Part shown: one piece after another, positions 24,446-32,917 of the stretch | How the letters are laid out: each line of letters starts with the position of its first letter | How positions within the stretch are numbered: position 1 is the first letter of the stretch | Source of the DNA: Streptomyces celluloflavus | GTDB lineage: Bacteria; Actinomycetota; Actinomycetes; Streptomycetales; Streptomycetaceae | DNA length: 57,123 nucleotides | Direction: 5' to 3' | Assembly: GCA_000720995.1 (NCBI GenBank) | Contig: JOEL01000041.1 | Location: 1 to 57,123 of the forward strand | Made by a program: the position numbers and the translations under genes | The notes under the pieces: model-generated | What the model saw: the letters and a program-made list of their open reading frames with translations, nothing else | What the model was told of the DNA's origin: nothing | Database searches by the model: none

Positions 24446-25230
24446 GAAGCGTCCTCGGTCGGGGCAAGGGTGGGTACGCAGGAGAGCAGGGTCCGGGTCG
24501 TGGGGTGGGCCGGCCGCCGCAGCACCCGGTCGGTGGGGCCGCATTCGACGAGGCGGCCGCCGTCCAGCACGGCGACCTGGTCGGACAGATAGCGGACGAC
24601 CGCGAGGTTGTGGGAGATGAAGAGCATCGCGAAGCCCAGTTCGCGCTGGAGCCGGCGGAGCAGGTTGAGCACCGCGCCCTGGACGGAGACGTCCAGCGCC
24701 GAGGTGATCTCGTCGGCGATCAGCACGGCGGGCCGGGCGGCCAGGGCCCGCGCCAGGGCCACCCGCTGCCGCTGGCCGCCGGAGAGCGCGTCCGGGGTCA
24801 GCGCCGCCCGCGAGGGGTCGATCCCGACCAGTTCCAGGTAGCGCGCCACCTCCGCGTCCCGGGCCGCGCGCCGGGCGCGGGCGGGGGTGCCGCGGAACGG
24901 CCGGGATCGGGGCGCCGCCGGTCCGGGCAGCGCCTCGGCGACCGCTGCGCCGATGCCCATACGGGGGTCGAGCGAGGCGTACGGGTTCTGGAACACCAGC
25001 TGTACGGGGCCTCGGCCGCGCCGCCGGTCCGTCTCGCGGCCGGCCACCAGTACGCGGCCGGCGGTCCGCGGGGCCAGCCCGACGACGGCCTTGCCGAGGG
25101 TCGACTTGCCGGAGCCCGACCCGCCCACCAGACCGGTCACCGTGCCCTCCGGCACCAGCAGATCGACGTCCTGGACGGCGGTGAACCGGCCGTAGCGCAC
25201 GGTGATTCCGCGCAGTTCCAGTGAGCTCAT
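24442..25230 (-). CDS. Peptide ABC importer ATPase (OppF/DppF-like)
   Basis: 262 residues. Walker A is GGSGSGKST, the Q-loop is VFQNPYASLDPRMG (the DPR signature of OppF/DppF proteins), the signature motif is LSGGQRQRVALARAL, Walker B is VLIADEITSALD and the switch His is in LFISHNLAVV. A non-canonical insert rich in Arg/Pro (PGPAAPRSRPFRGTPARARR) separates the Q-loop from the helical domain. It would pair with the ATPase domain of the fusion protein encoded upstream. The ATG at 25230 overlaps that stop by four bases. It would energise uptake of short peptides. Confidence 0.9.
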   Translation of the reverse strand: MSSLELRGITVRYGRFTAVQDVDLLVPEGTVTGLVGGSGSGKSTLGKAVVGLAPRTAGRVLVAGRETDRRRGRGPVQLVFQNPYASLDPRMGIGAAVAEALPGPAAPRSRPFRGTPARARRAARDAEVARYLELVGIDPSRAALTPDALSGGQRQRVALARALAARPAVLIADEITSALDVSVQGAVLNLLRRLQRELGFAMLFISHNLAVVRYLSDQVAVLDGGRLVECGPTDRVLRRPAHPTTRTLLSCVPTLAPTEDAS

Positions 25231-27179
25231 GACGCCGTCTCCCCTTCCGGTGACGTGGTGACGGCGGACGCGCCCGCCGTGGTGCCCACCGGGTACCAGC
25301 AGGCGACCCGGCGGCCGGTGCCGAAGCCGGCCAGTTCGGGGGCGGCGGCGTGGCAGCGTTCGCGGGCCCGGTCGCAGCGCGGTGCGAAGGAGCAGCCGCC
25401 GCCGTCCTCGCCCGGTTCCGGCGGGCGGCCCGGGATGGTCGCGAGGGGCGTGCCGGGGTCCGTGGTCATCGTCGGGACCGCGCCCACCAGCGCCCGGGTG
25501 TACGGATGGGCCGCGCCGCGGGCCAGTTCCGTGACCGGGAGGTCCTCGACGATCAGCCCCGCGTACATCACCAGGACCCGCTCGCAGACCTGGGCGACGA
25601 CGGCGAGGTCGTGGGAGATCAGCAGCAGCGCCGCGCCGGAGTCGGCACGGACCTCGGCGAGCAGGTCGAGCACCTGCTGCTGCACCGCCACGTCGAGTGC
25701 CGTGGTCGGCTCGTCGGCGATGATCAGTTTCGGCTGCCCCATCAGCCCCATCGCGATGACGGCTCGCTGCCGCATCCCGCCGGAGTACTCGTGCGGCCGC
25801 TGCCGGGCCCGGCGTTCGGGCGCGGGAATGCGGACGGCGCCGAGCCGGTCGGCGGCGCGCGCCGCGGCCTGTGCGCGGGTCGCGCCCAGGTGGACCTCGG
25901 CCACCTCGGCGAGCTGGCGGCCCACCCGCAGGGCCGGGTTCAGCGCGGCCATCGGGTCCTGGAAGACCATGGCCAGGGAGGTGCCCAGCCGCGGGTCCGC
26001 CCGCAGATCGTGCCCGTCGAAGCGGAGGGTGCGGGCGCCGGTGCGGCCCGGGTGGGGGACGAGATCCGCCAGCGCCAGCGCGCTCAGGCTCTTCCCGGAG
26101 CCGGACTCGCCGACCAGGCCGACGGCCTCGCCCGCGCCGATGCCCAGCGAGATCCCGCGGACTGCGTGCCGGCCGCCGGGGAAGGTCACCCGCAGATCGC
26201 GGACCTGGACCAGGGACCCGTCGGCGGCGTCCGGGACGGTGTCCGCGGCGGCTTCCCGGGCGGGGGTCACCGCTCGTCGCGGCGCCGCCGGCCGCGGCCG
26301 GGGCGCCCGCCGGCCGCCGGCCTGTGCGAGTGCCTCGCCGACCAGGCCGAACATCAGCCCCGTCAGCACCACGGCCAGGCCGGGTGCGAGTGCCGCGACC
26401 GGGTTCACATAGATCCGGTTCAGCTGCTCGTTGAGCAGCCGCCCCCAGTCGTACTGCGGTGGCTGCACGCCGAGTCCCAGGAACGAGAGCCCCGAGAAGG
26501 CGACCAGAATGCCGCCGGCCGCCTGGGTGGCGTACAGCACCGACGGTTCGGCGATGTTGGGCAGCAGATGCCGGACCACCAGCCGGCACCGGCCGACGCC
26601 GAGGATCCGCGCCGCCGCGACGTAGTCGGCGCCGGCGACCGACGCCGTCAGGTTCTGCACCAGCCGCGCCGTCGGCGGGACCATCGCCAGCCCGACGGCC
26701 CAGACCGCGCCGGTGCTCCCCACGCCGAAGACCGTGGCGAGGAAGAGCAGGAACAGCAGCCCGGGGAACGCCACCAGCACCCCGACCGTCGCGGTGATCA
26801 GCCGGCCGGCGCGGCGGCCCAGCACCGCCGGTGCGACGCCGAGCAACAGACCGCCGACGGTCCCGATCGCGGTGGCCAGCAGGGTGAGTTCCAGTGTCAG
26901 CCGGGTCGCCACCACCACCCGGGCGGCGATGTCGCGGCCGAGGTTGTCGGTGCCGAGCAGATGGGCGGCGCTGCTCGCCTGGTTGATCGCGTCGGTGTCG
27001 ATCCGGGCGGCCCGGGTGCCGAGCAGGACCGGTCCGAGCACCGCGACCAGCGCCACCAGCAGGCAGCCGGTCAGGGCGGTGACGCCGACCGGGGTCCGCA
27101 GCGTGTGCGCGCGTCGGTGCCGTGGCGCGGTGCCCGCTTCCCGGGGCCGCGCTTGCGGGGACCGCGTTTCCTGGGACAT
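25227..27179 (-). CDS. Peptide ABC importer permease-ATPase fusion (OppC-OppD type)
   Basis: 650 residues joining two usually separate subunits. Residues 30-290 form an OppC/DppC permease with the EAA loop region VAAARILGVGRCRLVVRHLLPNI, five to six membrane helices and the N-terminal TDNLGRDIAARVV block. Residues 320-600 are an OppD-type ATPase with Walker A GESGSGKS, signature YSGGMRQRAVIAMGL, Walker B LIIADEPTTALD, and the Cys cluster CSFAPRCDRARERC near the C-terminus, typical of OppD. An Ala/Pro linker joins them. Such fusions are known in actinobacteria. The ATG at 27179 is preferred over a TTG two codons upstream. Confidence 0.9.
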   Translation of the reverse strand: MSQETRSPQARPREAGTAPRHRRAHTLRTPVGVTALTGCLLVALVAVLGPVLLGTRAARIDTDAINQASSAAHLLGTDNLGRDIAARVVVATRLTLELTLLATAIGTVGGLLLGVAPAVLGRRAGRLITATVGVLVAFPGLLFLLFLATVFGVGSTGAVWAVGLAMVPPTARLVQNLTASVAGADYVAAARILGVGRCRLVVRHLLPNIAEPSVLYATQAAGGILVAFSGLSFLGLGVQPPQYDWGRLLNEQLNRIYVNPVAALAPGLAVVLTGLMFGLVGEALAQAGGRRAPRPRPAAPRRAVTPAREAAADTVPDAADGSLVQVRDLRVTFPGGRHAVRGISLGIGAGEAVGLVGESGSGKSLSALALADLVPHPGRTGARTLRFDGHDLRADPRLGTSLAMVFQDPMAALNPALRVGRQLAEVAEVHLGATRAQAAARAADRLGAVRIPAPERRARQRPHEYSGGMRQRAVIAMGLMGQPKLIIADEPTTALDVAVQQQVLDLLAEVRADSGAALLLISHDLAVVAQVCERVLVMYAGLIVEDLPVTELARGAAHPYTRALVGAVPTMTTDPGTPLATIPGRPPEPGEDGGGCSFAPRCDRARERCHAAAPELAGFGTGRRVACWYPVGTTAGASAVTTSPEGETAS

Positions 27180-27181
27180 CG

Positions 27182-28177
27182 TCAACTCCCGCGGACGGTG
27201 GACTGGGGGTCGGCGACGGCCACGGCCACGTCGACGGCGAAGGTGATCAGCAGCGCGGCCGTCCCGTAGACCAGCACCACGCCCTGGACCAGCGGATAGT
27301 CCTTCTCGGTGATGGCCTGCACGATGGTGGTGCCGAGTCCTGGCCAGGCGAAGACGTGCTCGACCAGCACCGTGCCGGCCAGCAGTGAGCTGAACAGCAG
27401 ACCGCCGAGGGTGAGCGAGGAGGTCAGCAGATTGGGCAGCGCGTGCCGCAGATAGCGCAGCCGGGCCGGCAGCCGCTTCGCCCGCGCGGTGCGCATGTAG
27501 TCCTCGCCGAGCACCCGCAGGGTCTCCACCCGGACGATGCGCGACAGGGTCGCCGCCGGGACGACGGTGAGGGCCAGCACCGGCAGGACGTAGGAGGCCG
27601 GGCCGCTCTGCGAGGCCACCGGGAAGACGGGCAGCGCCACGGCGAACGCCGCGACCAGGCCGACCGCCAGCAGGAACTCGGGCACCGCGCCCAGCACACC
27701 GGTGACGGTGGTGAACGCCAGCTCGCCGCGGCGGCGCCGGCCGTCCTTGGTCAGCACGGCCGCCGTCATCCCGACCGGGATCGCGAGCAGCAGGATCAGC
27801 CAGAAGGCGGGGACGGCGATCTCCAGGGTCGCCGGCAGGCGGGTCGCGATGATCTGGGAGACCGGCATCTGGGCGCCGATGGAGTCACCGAGCCGGCCCT
27901 GGAGGAGATGGCCGACGAAATCGCCGTACTGGTGCAGCAGCGGCTGGTCCAGGCCGAGCGCATGCCGTCGGGCGGCGACCAGAGCCGGATCGGCGGTGGT
28001 GCCGAGCGCCGCCCGTACGGGGTCGCCGGGGATCAGGTGGATCATCGCGAACGCGGCCGTGACCAGCGCGGCCAGCGACACCACCAGCCGCCAGGTGCGG
28101 CGCAGCGCGAATCCGCACCAGGGGCTGCGGACCGCCGCCCGCAGCAGGCGCAGGGGGCGCGGAGCGGCAGCGGCCAT
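27182..28177 (-). CDS. Peptide ABC importer permease (OppB/DppB-like)
   Basis: 331 residues, first permease of the importer. The family start is intact (RRTWRLVVSLAALVTAAFAMIHLIPGDPVRAAL), with GLDQPLLHQYGDFVGHLLQGRLGDSI in the periplasmic loop and the EAA motif EDYMRTARAKRLPARLRYLRHALPN. Six membrane helices are visible. The ATG at 28177 overlaps the stop of the substrate-binding protein gene by one base (TGATG), so translation is coupled. It partners the permease domain of the next-encoded fusion protein. Confidence 0.9.
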   Translation of the reverse strand: MAAAAPRPLRLLRAAVRSPWCGFALRRTWRLVVSLAALVTAAFAMIHLIPGDPVRAALGTTADPALVAARRHALGLDQPLLHQYGDFVGHLLQGRLGDSIGAQMPVSQIIATRLPATLEIAVPAFWLILLLAIPVGMTAAVLTKDGRRRRGELAFTTVTGVLGAVPEFLLAVGLVAAFAVALPVFPVASQSGPASYVLPVLALTVVPAATLSRIVRVETLRVLGEDYMRTARAKRLPARLRYLRHALPNLLTSSLTLGGLLFSSLLAGTVLVEHVFAWPGLGTTIVQAITEKDYPLVQGVVLVYGTAALLITFAVDVAVAVADPQSTVRGS

Positions 28178-29784
28178 CAGCCGGCGCTCCGCCGCAGCGA
28201 GCTGGGGACGATACCGCCGCCGTCCACCTGGAAGGTGACGCCCTTTCCGTAGTACCGGGCCGGCCTGTTGACGAACGGCACCACGTCGGCCCGTTTGACC
28301 AGGGCGGCGTCGGCGGCGTTCCACAGGGCGCAGCCCGAGGCGCCGGGCCGGGCCGCGGCCTGTGCGGCGAGGCGGCGGTAGTCGGGGTTGTCGACGGCGC
28401 CGAAGTTGTTGCCGCGCGGCGGTGGCGGCCCGTCGTAGAACTGGGTGAGCTGGTCGGGGAGGTTGACCGCGATGGGGGCCCAGGCCGCCTCCCAGTCCCC
28501 GCCGCTGAGGGTGCTGACCGTACTGGCGGAGTCCGTGGGCCGGGCCGAGGCGCTCACCCCGAAGGAGGTCCACCGCTGGACGGCCAGTTCGATCGCCGCG
28601 GCGACCTGCGGCCCCTGCGCGGTCGGGTAGGTGAGCCGGACGGTGAGCGGCCGGCCGTCCTTGGTCCAGGTGCCGTCGCGCTTCGCCCAGCCGGCGGCCG
28701 TGAGGGCGGCCGCGGCCTGTGCGGGGTCATGGGCGGGGAGGTTTCCGGTCACCGAGTCGCCGGTGCAGGGGGTGGGGCCGGTCTCGCCGATCCCGGTGGC
28801 GGGCTTGCCGCGGCCGCCGATGGCGACGTTCCCGAGCTGCTGCAGATCCAGTACGGCGACCAGCGCCTTGCGTACCGCCGTCTCCGCGGTGGGACGGCCG
28901 GCGGCCTCGTTGAACAGGAACTGCCCGAAGAGCATCTCGATACTCCGGCTCGGCACCCTGGCCGCGTCCAGCCGCTCCCGGTCGGCACCGTTGACCGCGG
29001 TCAGATTGATCTGCCCGGCCATCAGGAGATTGGCCGCGGTGGACTCGTTGGCGACGACCTTGAAGAGCAGTTTGCCGGGGAGGTCCGCGGCGGTGGCTCC
29101 CCCGGGGCCCCAGGAGTAGTCGTCCCGTTTGACGTAGGTGTAGTGGTCGCCCGGCACCGCCTCGGTCAGCCGGTAGGGCCCGCTGCCGTTAGTGGCCTTG
29201 GCCAGCGCGGCCGGTTTCGCCAGGCTCTCCTTGCAGACCAGCGGCAGCAGCCGGGTCATCTGCACGAGGAACGGCGCGGGCTTCGTCGTGGTGACGGTGA
29301 CCGTCCGGGTCGCCTCGTCGGCCTTCGCCACCGCGGTGACGGGGACGGAGATACCGCGCATCGGCGACTGGTTGCGCGGATCGGCGATGTGGTTGTACTC
29401 GGCGGCCACATCGGTCGCGGTGAGCGCCGAACCGTCCTGGCAGGTCACCCCGGAACGGAGGGTGAACCGCGCGCTGTGGGACGTGCTCGACCATTTCTCG
29501 GCCACCCCGGGAATCAGCGAACCGTCGGCGCCGAGGTGCACGAGCGTGTCGTAGGCGAAGGCGTTCATCGCCAGCGCGGTACTGGCCAGCGCCGTGGTGG
29601 GACTGAGAGTGCCCGGATCGGTGGCGATGGCCACGACCACCGTCGCCGCGCCACCGGCGGCCGCCTGCCCGCCGCCGCAGCCGGCCACGGCGGCGACCAG
29701 GCCGAGCGCCGTGGCCGCGGCGAGCGCCGGCCGTGCCGTGCCGGCTCGCGACCGTCTCGTCTCCGTGCCTGGGGTGCTGGGCAT
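28177..29784 (-). CDS. Peptide-binding lipoprotein (SBP family 5, OppA/DppA-like)
   Basis: 535 residues. A lipoprotein signal peptide (Arg-rich front, hydrophobic LAAATALGLVAAVAG, lipobox VAGC with Cys36) anchors it outside the membrane. The mature part has the SBP_bac_5 hallmarks (FAYDTLVHLGADGSLIPGVAEKWSSTSHSARFTLRSGVTCQDG). It would capture short peptides for the importer. The ATG at 29784 is chosen because GGAGGTGACC directly precedes it; the GTG at 29790 would overlap that site. It is the first gene of the 14-kb operon. The leader contains a terminator-like hairpin at 29874-29917. Confidence 0.9.
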   Translation of the reverse strand: MPSTPGTETRRSRAGTARPALAAATALGLVAAVAGCGGGQAAAGGAATVVVAIATDPGTLSPTTALASTALAMNAFAYDTLVHLGADGSLIPGVAEKWSSTSHSARFTLRSGVTCQDGSALTATDVAAEYNHIADPRNQSPMRGISVPVTAVAKADEATRTVTVTTTKPAPFLVQMTRLLPLVCKESLAKPAALAKATNGSGPYRLTEAVPGDHYTYVKRDDYSWGPGGATAADLPGKLLFKVVANESTAANLLMAGQINLTAVNGADRERLDAARVPSRSIEMLFGQFLFNEAAGRPTAETAVRKALVAVLDLQQLGNVAIGGRGKPATGIGETGPTPCTGDSVTGNLPAHDPAQAAAALTAAGWAKRDGTWTKDGRPLTVRLTYPTAQGPQVAAAIELAVQRWTSFGVSASARPTDSASTVSTLSGGDWEAAWAPIAVNLPDQLTQFYDGPPPPRGNNFGAVDNPDYRRLAAQAAARPGASGCALWNAADAALVKRADVVPFVNRPARYYGKGVTFQVDGGGIVPSSLRRSAG

Positions 29785-29873
29785 GGTCACCTCCGAGGGA
29801 GCGGCACACCGCCGCCGAGTGAGGGAACCCTAGGCAGCGGCGGAACGGCCCCGACTGGTCGCGGCACACAAAA

Positions 29874-29917
29874 AACTGCCCCGTCCTCGGTGCGCCGCAC
29901 CGAAGACGAGGGCAGTT
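29874..29917 (-). terminator. Hairpin with T6 tract in the leader of the peptide-uptake operon
   Basis: Read on the minus strand, AACTGCCC pairs with GGGCAGTT, with further GTC/GAC and TCGGTGC/GCACCGA pairing inside, followed at once by TTTTTT. This is the form of an intrinsic terminator, unusually well developed for a high-GC genome. It ends about 90 bases before the first operon gene, and no minus-strand gene is seen upstream. It may therefore be an attenuator in the operon leader, or may block read-through from further upstream. Confidence 0.65.
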
Positions 29918-30701
29918 GTCCGGATTCACTGCCGAACAGCACGAAACCTGCGAGGTGGGCTTCCTTCGACGGCATTGTCCGTATCAGGTGGTGGAGGTCG
30001 CCATCCGGTCTCCCCGACCTTCTGGCCTCTCAGCCCAATCTCCGTTCGTGCTCAAGGGAACCGCTGTCCCCTGGTGCGAACACGCCGCTCCGATTGAGCT
30101 CCCTCGCTCGCCCCGCAGGCTGCTTCATACGCTACTCCCGAGCACGCCCGAGGAAAAGACCTTATTGTCCATTTTTTTGCGCATTTTTCTCGCGTGGGGC
30201 GGACGCTCAGCGCGACTGAGTGGTGACGGTACGTGCACCGTCTGGCGTCTCGGAGCACGCGTCGGTCGCGATGCCTGCGCCCACTGCCTCGATCGAGCCG
30301 GCCTCGATTTCCTGCCTCGGTCGGCCCCGCCTCGCATGGCCGGGACCGCAAGCCCTCCGCCACGGGACCGCCCGAGGGCAGCCCCGAGCGATCGAGCAAC
30401 TCCGGTGCATTACGGGGCAGTTCCGGCATACCACCCGCTTCACCCTCACCCCCCGCGCCGCGCGAGGAACTCGGCGCCCTCACCCCGGGGCCGCGACCCG
30501 GGGCGGTCGTCGCCACGGACACCGACCGACCGGCCCACCGAGCACCCGTTCGGCCAAGCCGCCACATTCACCGGTTCAGATGAAAATACGCCCCCCGATG
30601 TACATCCGCGGACCCGTTTCAGGTGTCTCATGGGCAAGCGGCACTCTCATGTCTCCGCACTCTCATGTCCCCGCACAGCAAGGGTATTTGGAGCTTTCAT
30701 C
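29918..30701. promoter_or_regulatory. Divergent regulatory region, peptide operon and D,D-carboxypeptidase
   Basis: About 780 bases without a credible gene; frames through it encode Arg/Pro-rich shadows. An AT-rich patch at 30155-30195 (TTTTTTTGCGCATTTTTCTCG) is the likeliest promoter area. No known riboswitch or T-box element could be matched by eye. The TTG start of the next gene has TTGGAGC as ribosome site at 30688-30694. Confidence 0.35.
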
Positions 30702-31592
30702 TTGAAAATCGGCATTACGGGCATCCGCCGCGCGTCCGCGGTCGTCGTCACCGCGGGAGCCGTCCTGACGGCGGGGGCGTTCACCGCTCCGGCGCAGGCC
30801 GCCACGCTCAAGGCCCCTACGATCGAAGCCAAGGGCGGCTTCGTGATGAACAACGGCACCGGGAAAGCCCTCTTCACCAAGGCCGCGGACACCCGTCGTT
30901 CGACCGGCTCCACCACCAAGATCATGACGGCCCGGGTGGTGCTCGCGCAGAAGAACCTCAAACTCGATTCCAAGGTCACGATCCAGAAGGCGTACAGCGA
31001 CTACATCGTCTCGAAGACCGCGTCGTCGGCCCGCCTGATCGTCGGCGACAAGGTCACCGTCCGCCAGCTGCTGTACGGGCTGATGCTCCCGTCCGGCTGC
31101 GACGCCGCGTACGCGCTGGCCGACCACTTCGGCTCCGGGTCCACGCGCGCCGCGCGCGTGAAGTCGTTCATCGGCAAGATGAACTCCACGGCCAAGAGCC
31201 TCGGTCTGAAGAACACGCACTTCGACTCGTTCGACGGCATCGGCCACGGCACGAACTACTCGACGCCGCGTGACCTGACGAAGCTCGCCAGCAGCGCGAT
31301 GCGGTACGCCACGTTCCGTGCGGTCGTGAAGACGAAGTCGACCAAGCAAAAGGTCACGACGAAGAACGGCGGCTACCGCTACATGTCGTGGACCAACACC
31401 GACACACTGCTGGGCAGTTACCCGGGCGCCATCGGCGTCAAGACCGGCTCCGGCCCGCAGGCCAAGTACTGCCTGGTCTTCGCCGCCACCCGGCACGGCA
31501 AAACCGTCATCGGCACCGTCCTCACCGCCTCCACGGTGGCCCACCGCACGGCGGACGCGAAGAAGCTGATGGACTACGGCTTCAAGAAGTAG
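30702..31592 (+). CDS. D-alanyl-D-alanine carboxypeptidase (S11 family, PBP5-like)
   Basis: 296 residues from a TTG start with a GGAGC ribosome site eight bases upstream; the frame is open far upstream but that part is not protein-like. A Sec signal peptide (hydrophobic ASAVVVTAGAVLTAGAFTA) ends at AQA-A near residue 34. Active-site motifs are Ser70-x-x-Lys73 (STTK), Ser131-Gly-Cys133 in place of the usual SxN, and Lys247-Thr-Gly. SGC is a known variant in Streptomyces members. The exported enzyme removes the terminal D-Ala of peptidoglycan stem peptides. It ends at a strong terminator. No C-terminal membrane anchor is present. Confidence 0.88.
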   Translation: MKIGITGIRRASAVVVTAGAVLTAGAFTAPAQAATLKAPTIEAKGGFVMNNGTGKALFTKAADTRRSTGSTTKIMTARVVLAQKNLKLDSKVTIQKAYSDYIVSKTASSARLIVGDKVTVRQLLYGLMLPSGCDAAYALADHFGSGSTRAARVKSFIGKMNSTAKSLGLKNTHFDSFDGIGHGTNYSTPRDLTKLASSAMRYATFRAVVKTKSTKQKVTTKNGGYRYMSWTNTDTLLGSYPGAIGVKTGSGPQAKYCLVFAATRHGKTVIGTVLTASTVAHRTADAKKLMDYGFKK

Positions 31593-31610
31593 CCGGATCC
31601 GCCACCCACA

Positions 31611-31648
31611 GGGGCCCGCTCACGACCGTCCGGTCGCGGGCGGGCCCC
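31611..31648 (+). terminator. Terminator after the D,D-carboxypeptidase gene
   Basis: GGGGCCCGC at 31611-31619 pairs with GCGGGCCCC at 31640-31648, with further pairing of CGACCG/CGGTCG in the loop. It starts 18 bases after the stop codon. Confidence 0.75.
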
Positions 31649-31802
31649 TTCGCCGAGCGACGGGGCCAATGGGCACGCACAGGCGGGGAATCCGCACTCG
31701 GTGAGGCCATCCCCGACGGCGCGAAACACCAAGACCTGCTCCGTACCGGCTTCCCCTGCGAACCCTCATCCCCGGAGCCGCCGCGCTCTCCGGGGCCTCC
31801 CC

Positions 31803-32402
31803 TCAGATGCCGCCGACGAGGGCCGCTGCGATGAAGCAAAGCGGAAACGCAACAAGCAGAATGTCACTAAAATAGAAGGCGTGAGAACGGCGTGTAACTA
31901 CGGTGCGGTGTGCGGTAACTTCACGCGATTGCGCCCAGTGCAGGATCTCGCTCCTCGCCTGCCTTCCCGACCTCCTGCCGAAGAGGCTCGGCGAGAATGA
32001 CCAAACCCATTGCTCCCCCTCATCCATGTGCAGCACGACGCCTCCACGCTGCAAGGAAACCTTATGGATGCCGGCGCAGCTGGTCGTCTGTGAAACGACA
32101 ACTCCCACATTCTCCAGCGTGCCGTCCGCCCGCAAGATCAGTCGCGGATGCAGAGAGGCTCTTGCGCATATCCCGCAGAAGGTAGCCGCGAACGAGAGCG
32201 CAAAAGCTTGAGCCGACACCCCTTGATCCGAAATTCCGAGCCCCACCAGAACAAGGAGCGGCACGAAGAAAGCCATCGCCAACCAGGCCACGACCACGGT
32301 ACCGGCCCTGCGGAGGTGCCTCTCGCCTGAGCGACGGCGTGCGACGATAATCCCACCGCCGCCCCTTTTAGCCGACCTTGGCTGAGGAATCATGAGCAGC
32401 AC
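31803..32402 (-). CDS. Membrane protein of unknown function
   Basis: 199 residues with two N-terminal membrane helices (AGTVVVAWLAMAFFVPLLVLVGLGI and AFALSFAATFCGICA) and one at the C-terminus (ILLVAFPLCFIAAALVG). Between them is a soluble beta-rich stretch of about 80 residues (RLILRADGTLENVGVVVSQTT, then VSLQRGGVVLHMDEGEQWVW) that resembles the PH-like domains of small actinobacterial membrane proteins, though this is only an impression. The start could also be the Met at 32393. GC is lower than in neighbouring operons. No partner gene is evident. Confidence 0.6.
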   Translation of the reverse strand: MLLMIPQPRSAKRGGGGIIVARRRSGERHLRRAGTVVVAWLAMAFFVPLLVLVGLGISDQGVSAQAFALSFAATFCGICARASLHPRLILRADGTLENVGVVVSQTTSCAGIHKVSLQRGGVVLHMDEGEQWVWSFSPSLFGRRSGRQARSEILHWAQSREVTAHRTVVTRRSHAFYFSDILLVAFPLCFIAAALVGGI

Positions 32403-32605
32403 CCGGCTTTCGAATTCAGGAAGGAGCTAAAACCGCCAGCGGCGCCGGCGCAGACGGCATTTTTGAGGTAGGCGGCGGTCGGAACCCATTCCATATTCGG
32501 CAACTTCATCCAGCCGAGCTATTGATTGCCGCCCAGACGCCGCAGGCCACCGCGGCAGGGACGTGATGCTGTCGATGGCGAACCGCCCCTCTTCTGCCCA
32601 CCTTT

Positions 32606-32839
32606 TCAAAGGACCGCAGAAACCCCTCCCGCGATATGAACGACACCCACAAGCACGCCCCCACCGCCAACCACCCGAAGCACCCCGGGCCCGCCCGAAC
32701 CTGTCCAGTAGGTTTGCGAAATGAATTCAAACAGCCGGTCGGACACTCCCTTGAAGTTCACGAGTAGCGCCAGGCCGGCAATAAACGCGGCCGTTCCTGT
32801 AAAAATAAGAAACAAAACCTCACCCCTCTCCCCCATCAT
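32606..32839 (-). CDS. Small membrane protein
   Basis: 77 residues with two hydrophobic segments (EVLFLIFTGTAAFIAGLALLVNF and GVLRVVGGGGVLVGVVHIAGGVSAVL) joined by a short polar loop (KGVSDRLFEFISQTYWTGSGG). There is no known family. The Met at position 2 may be the real start. It lies in a low-GC patch with two other small membrane proteins on the same strand. Confidence 0.5.
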   Translation of the reverse strand: MMGERGEVLFLIFTGTAAFIAGLALLVNFKGVSDRLFEFISQTYWTGSGGPGVLRVVGGGGVLVGVVHIAGGVSAVL

Positions 32840-32917
32840 CTCGTAAAGTCCACCGACAAGGAAGAGTGCGCGATGCCTTCGACCGGAAACAGGGGCGGAG
32901 CTGGGAGCATCCCAGCG

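Noticed and set aside
29918-30200. T-box, ydaO or other known riboswitch in the peptide operon leader
   Set aside because: No TGGNACCGCG bulge sequence or ydaO consensus blocks could be found by eye on the minus strand; only the terminator-like hairpin is supported.
29916-30701. Long upstream extension of the D,D-carboxypeptidase frame (558 residues)
   Set aside because: The added residues are Arg/Pro-rich, without family match, and would place the signal peptide in the middle of the protein; the TTG at 30702 has a proper ribosome site.
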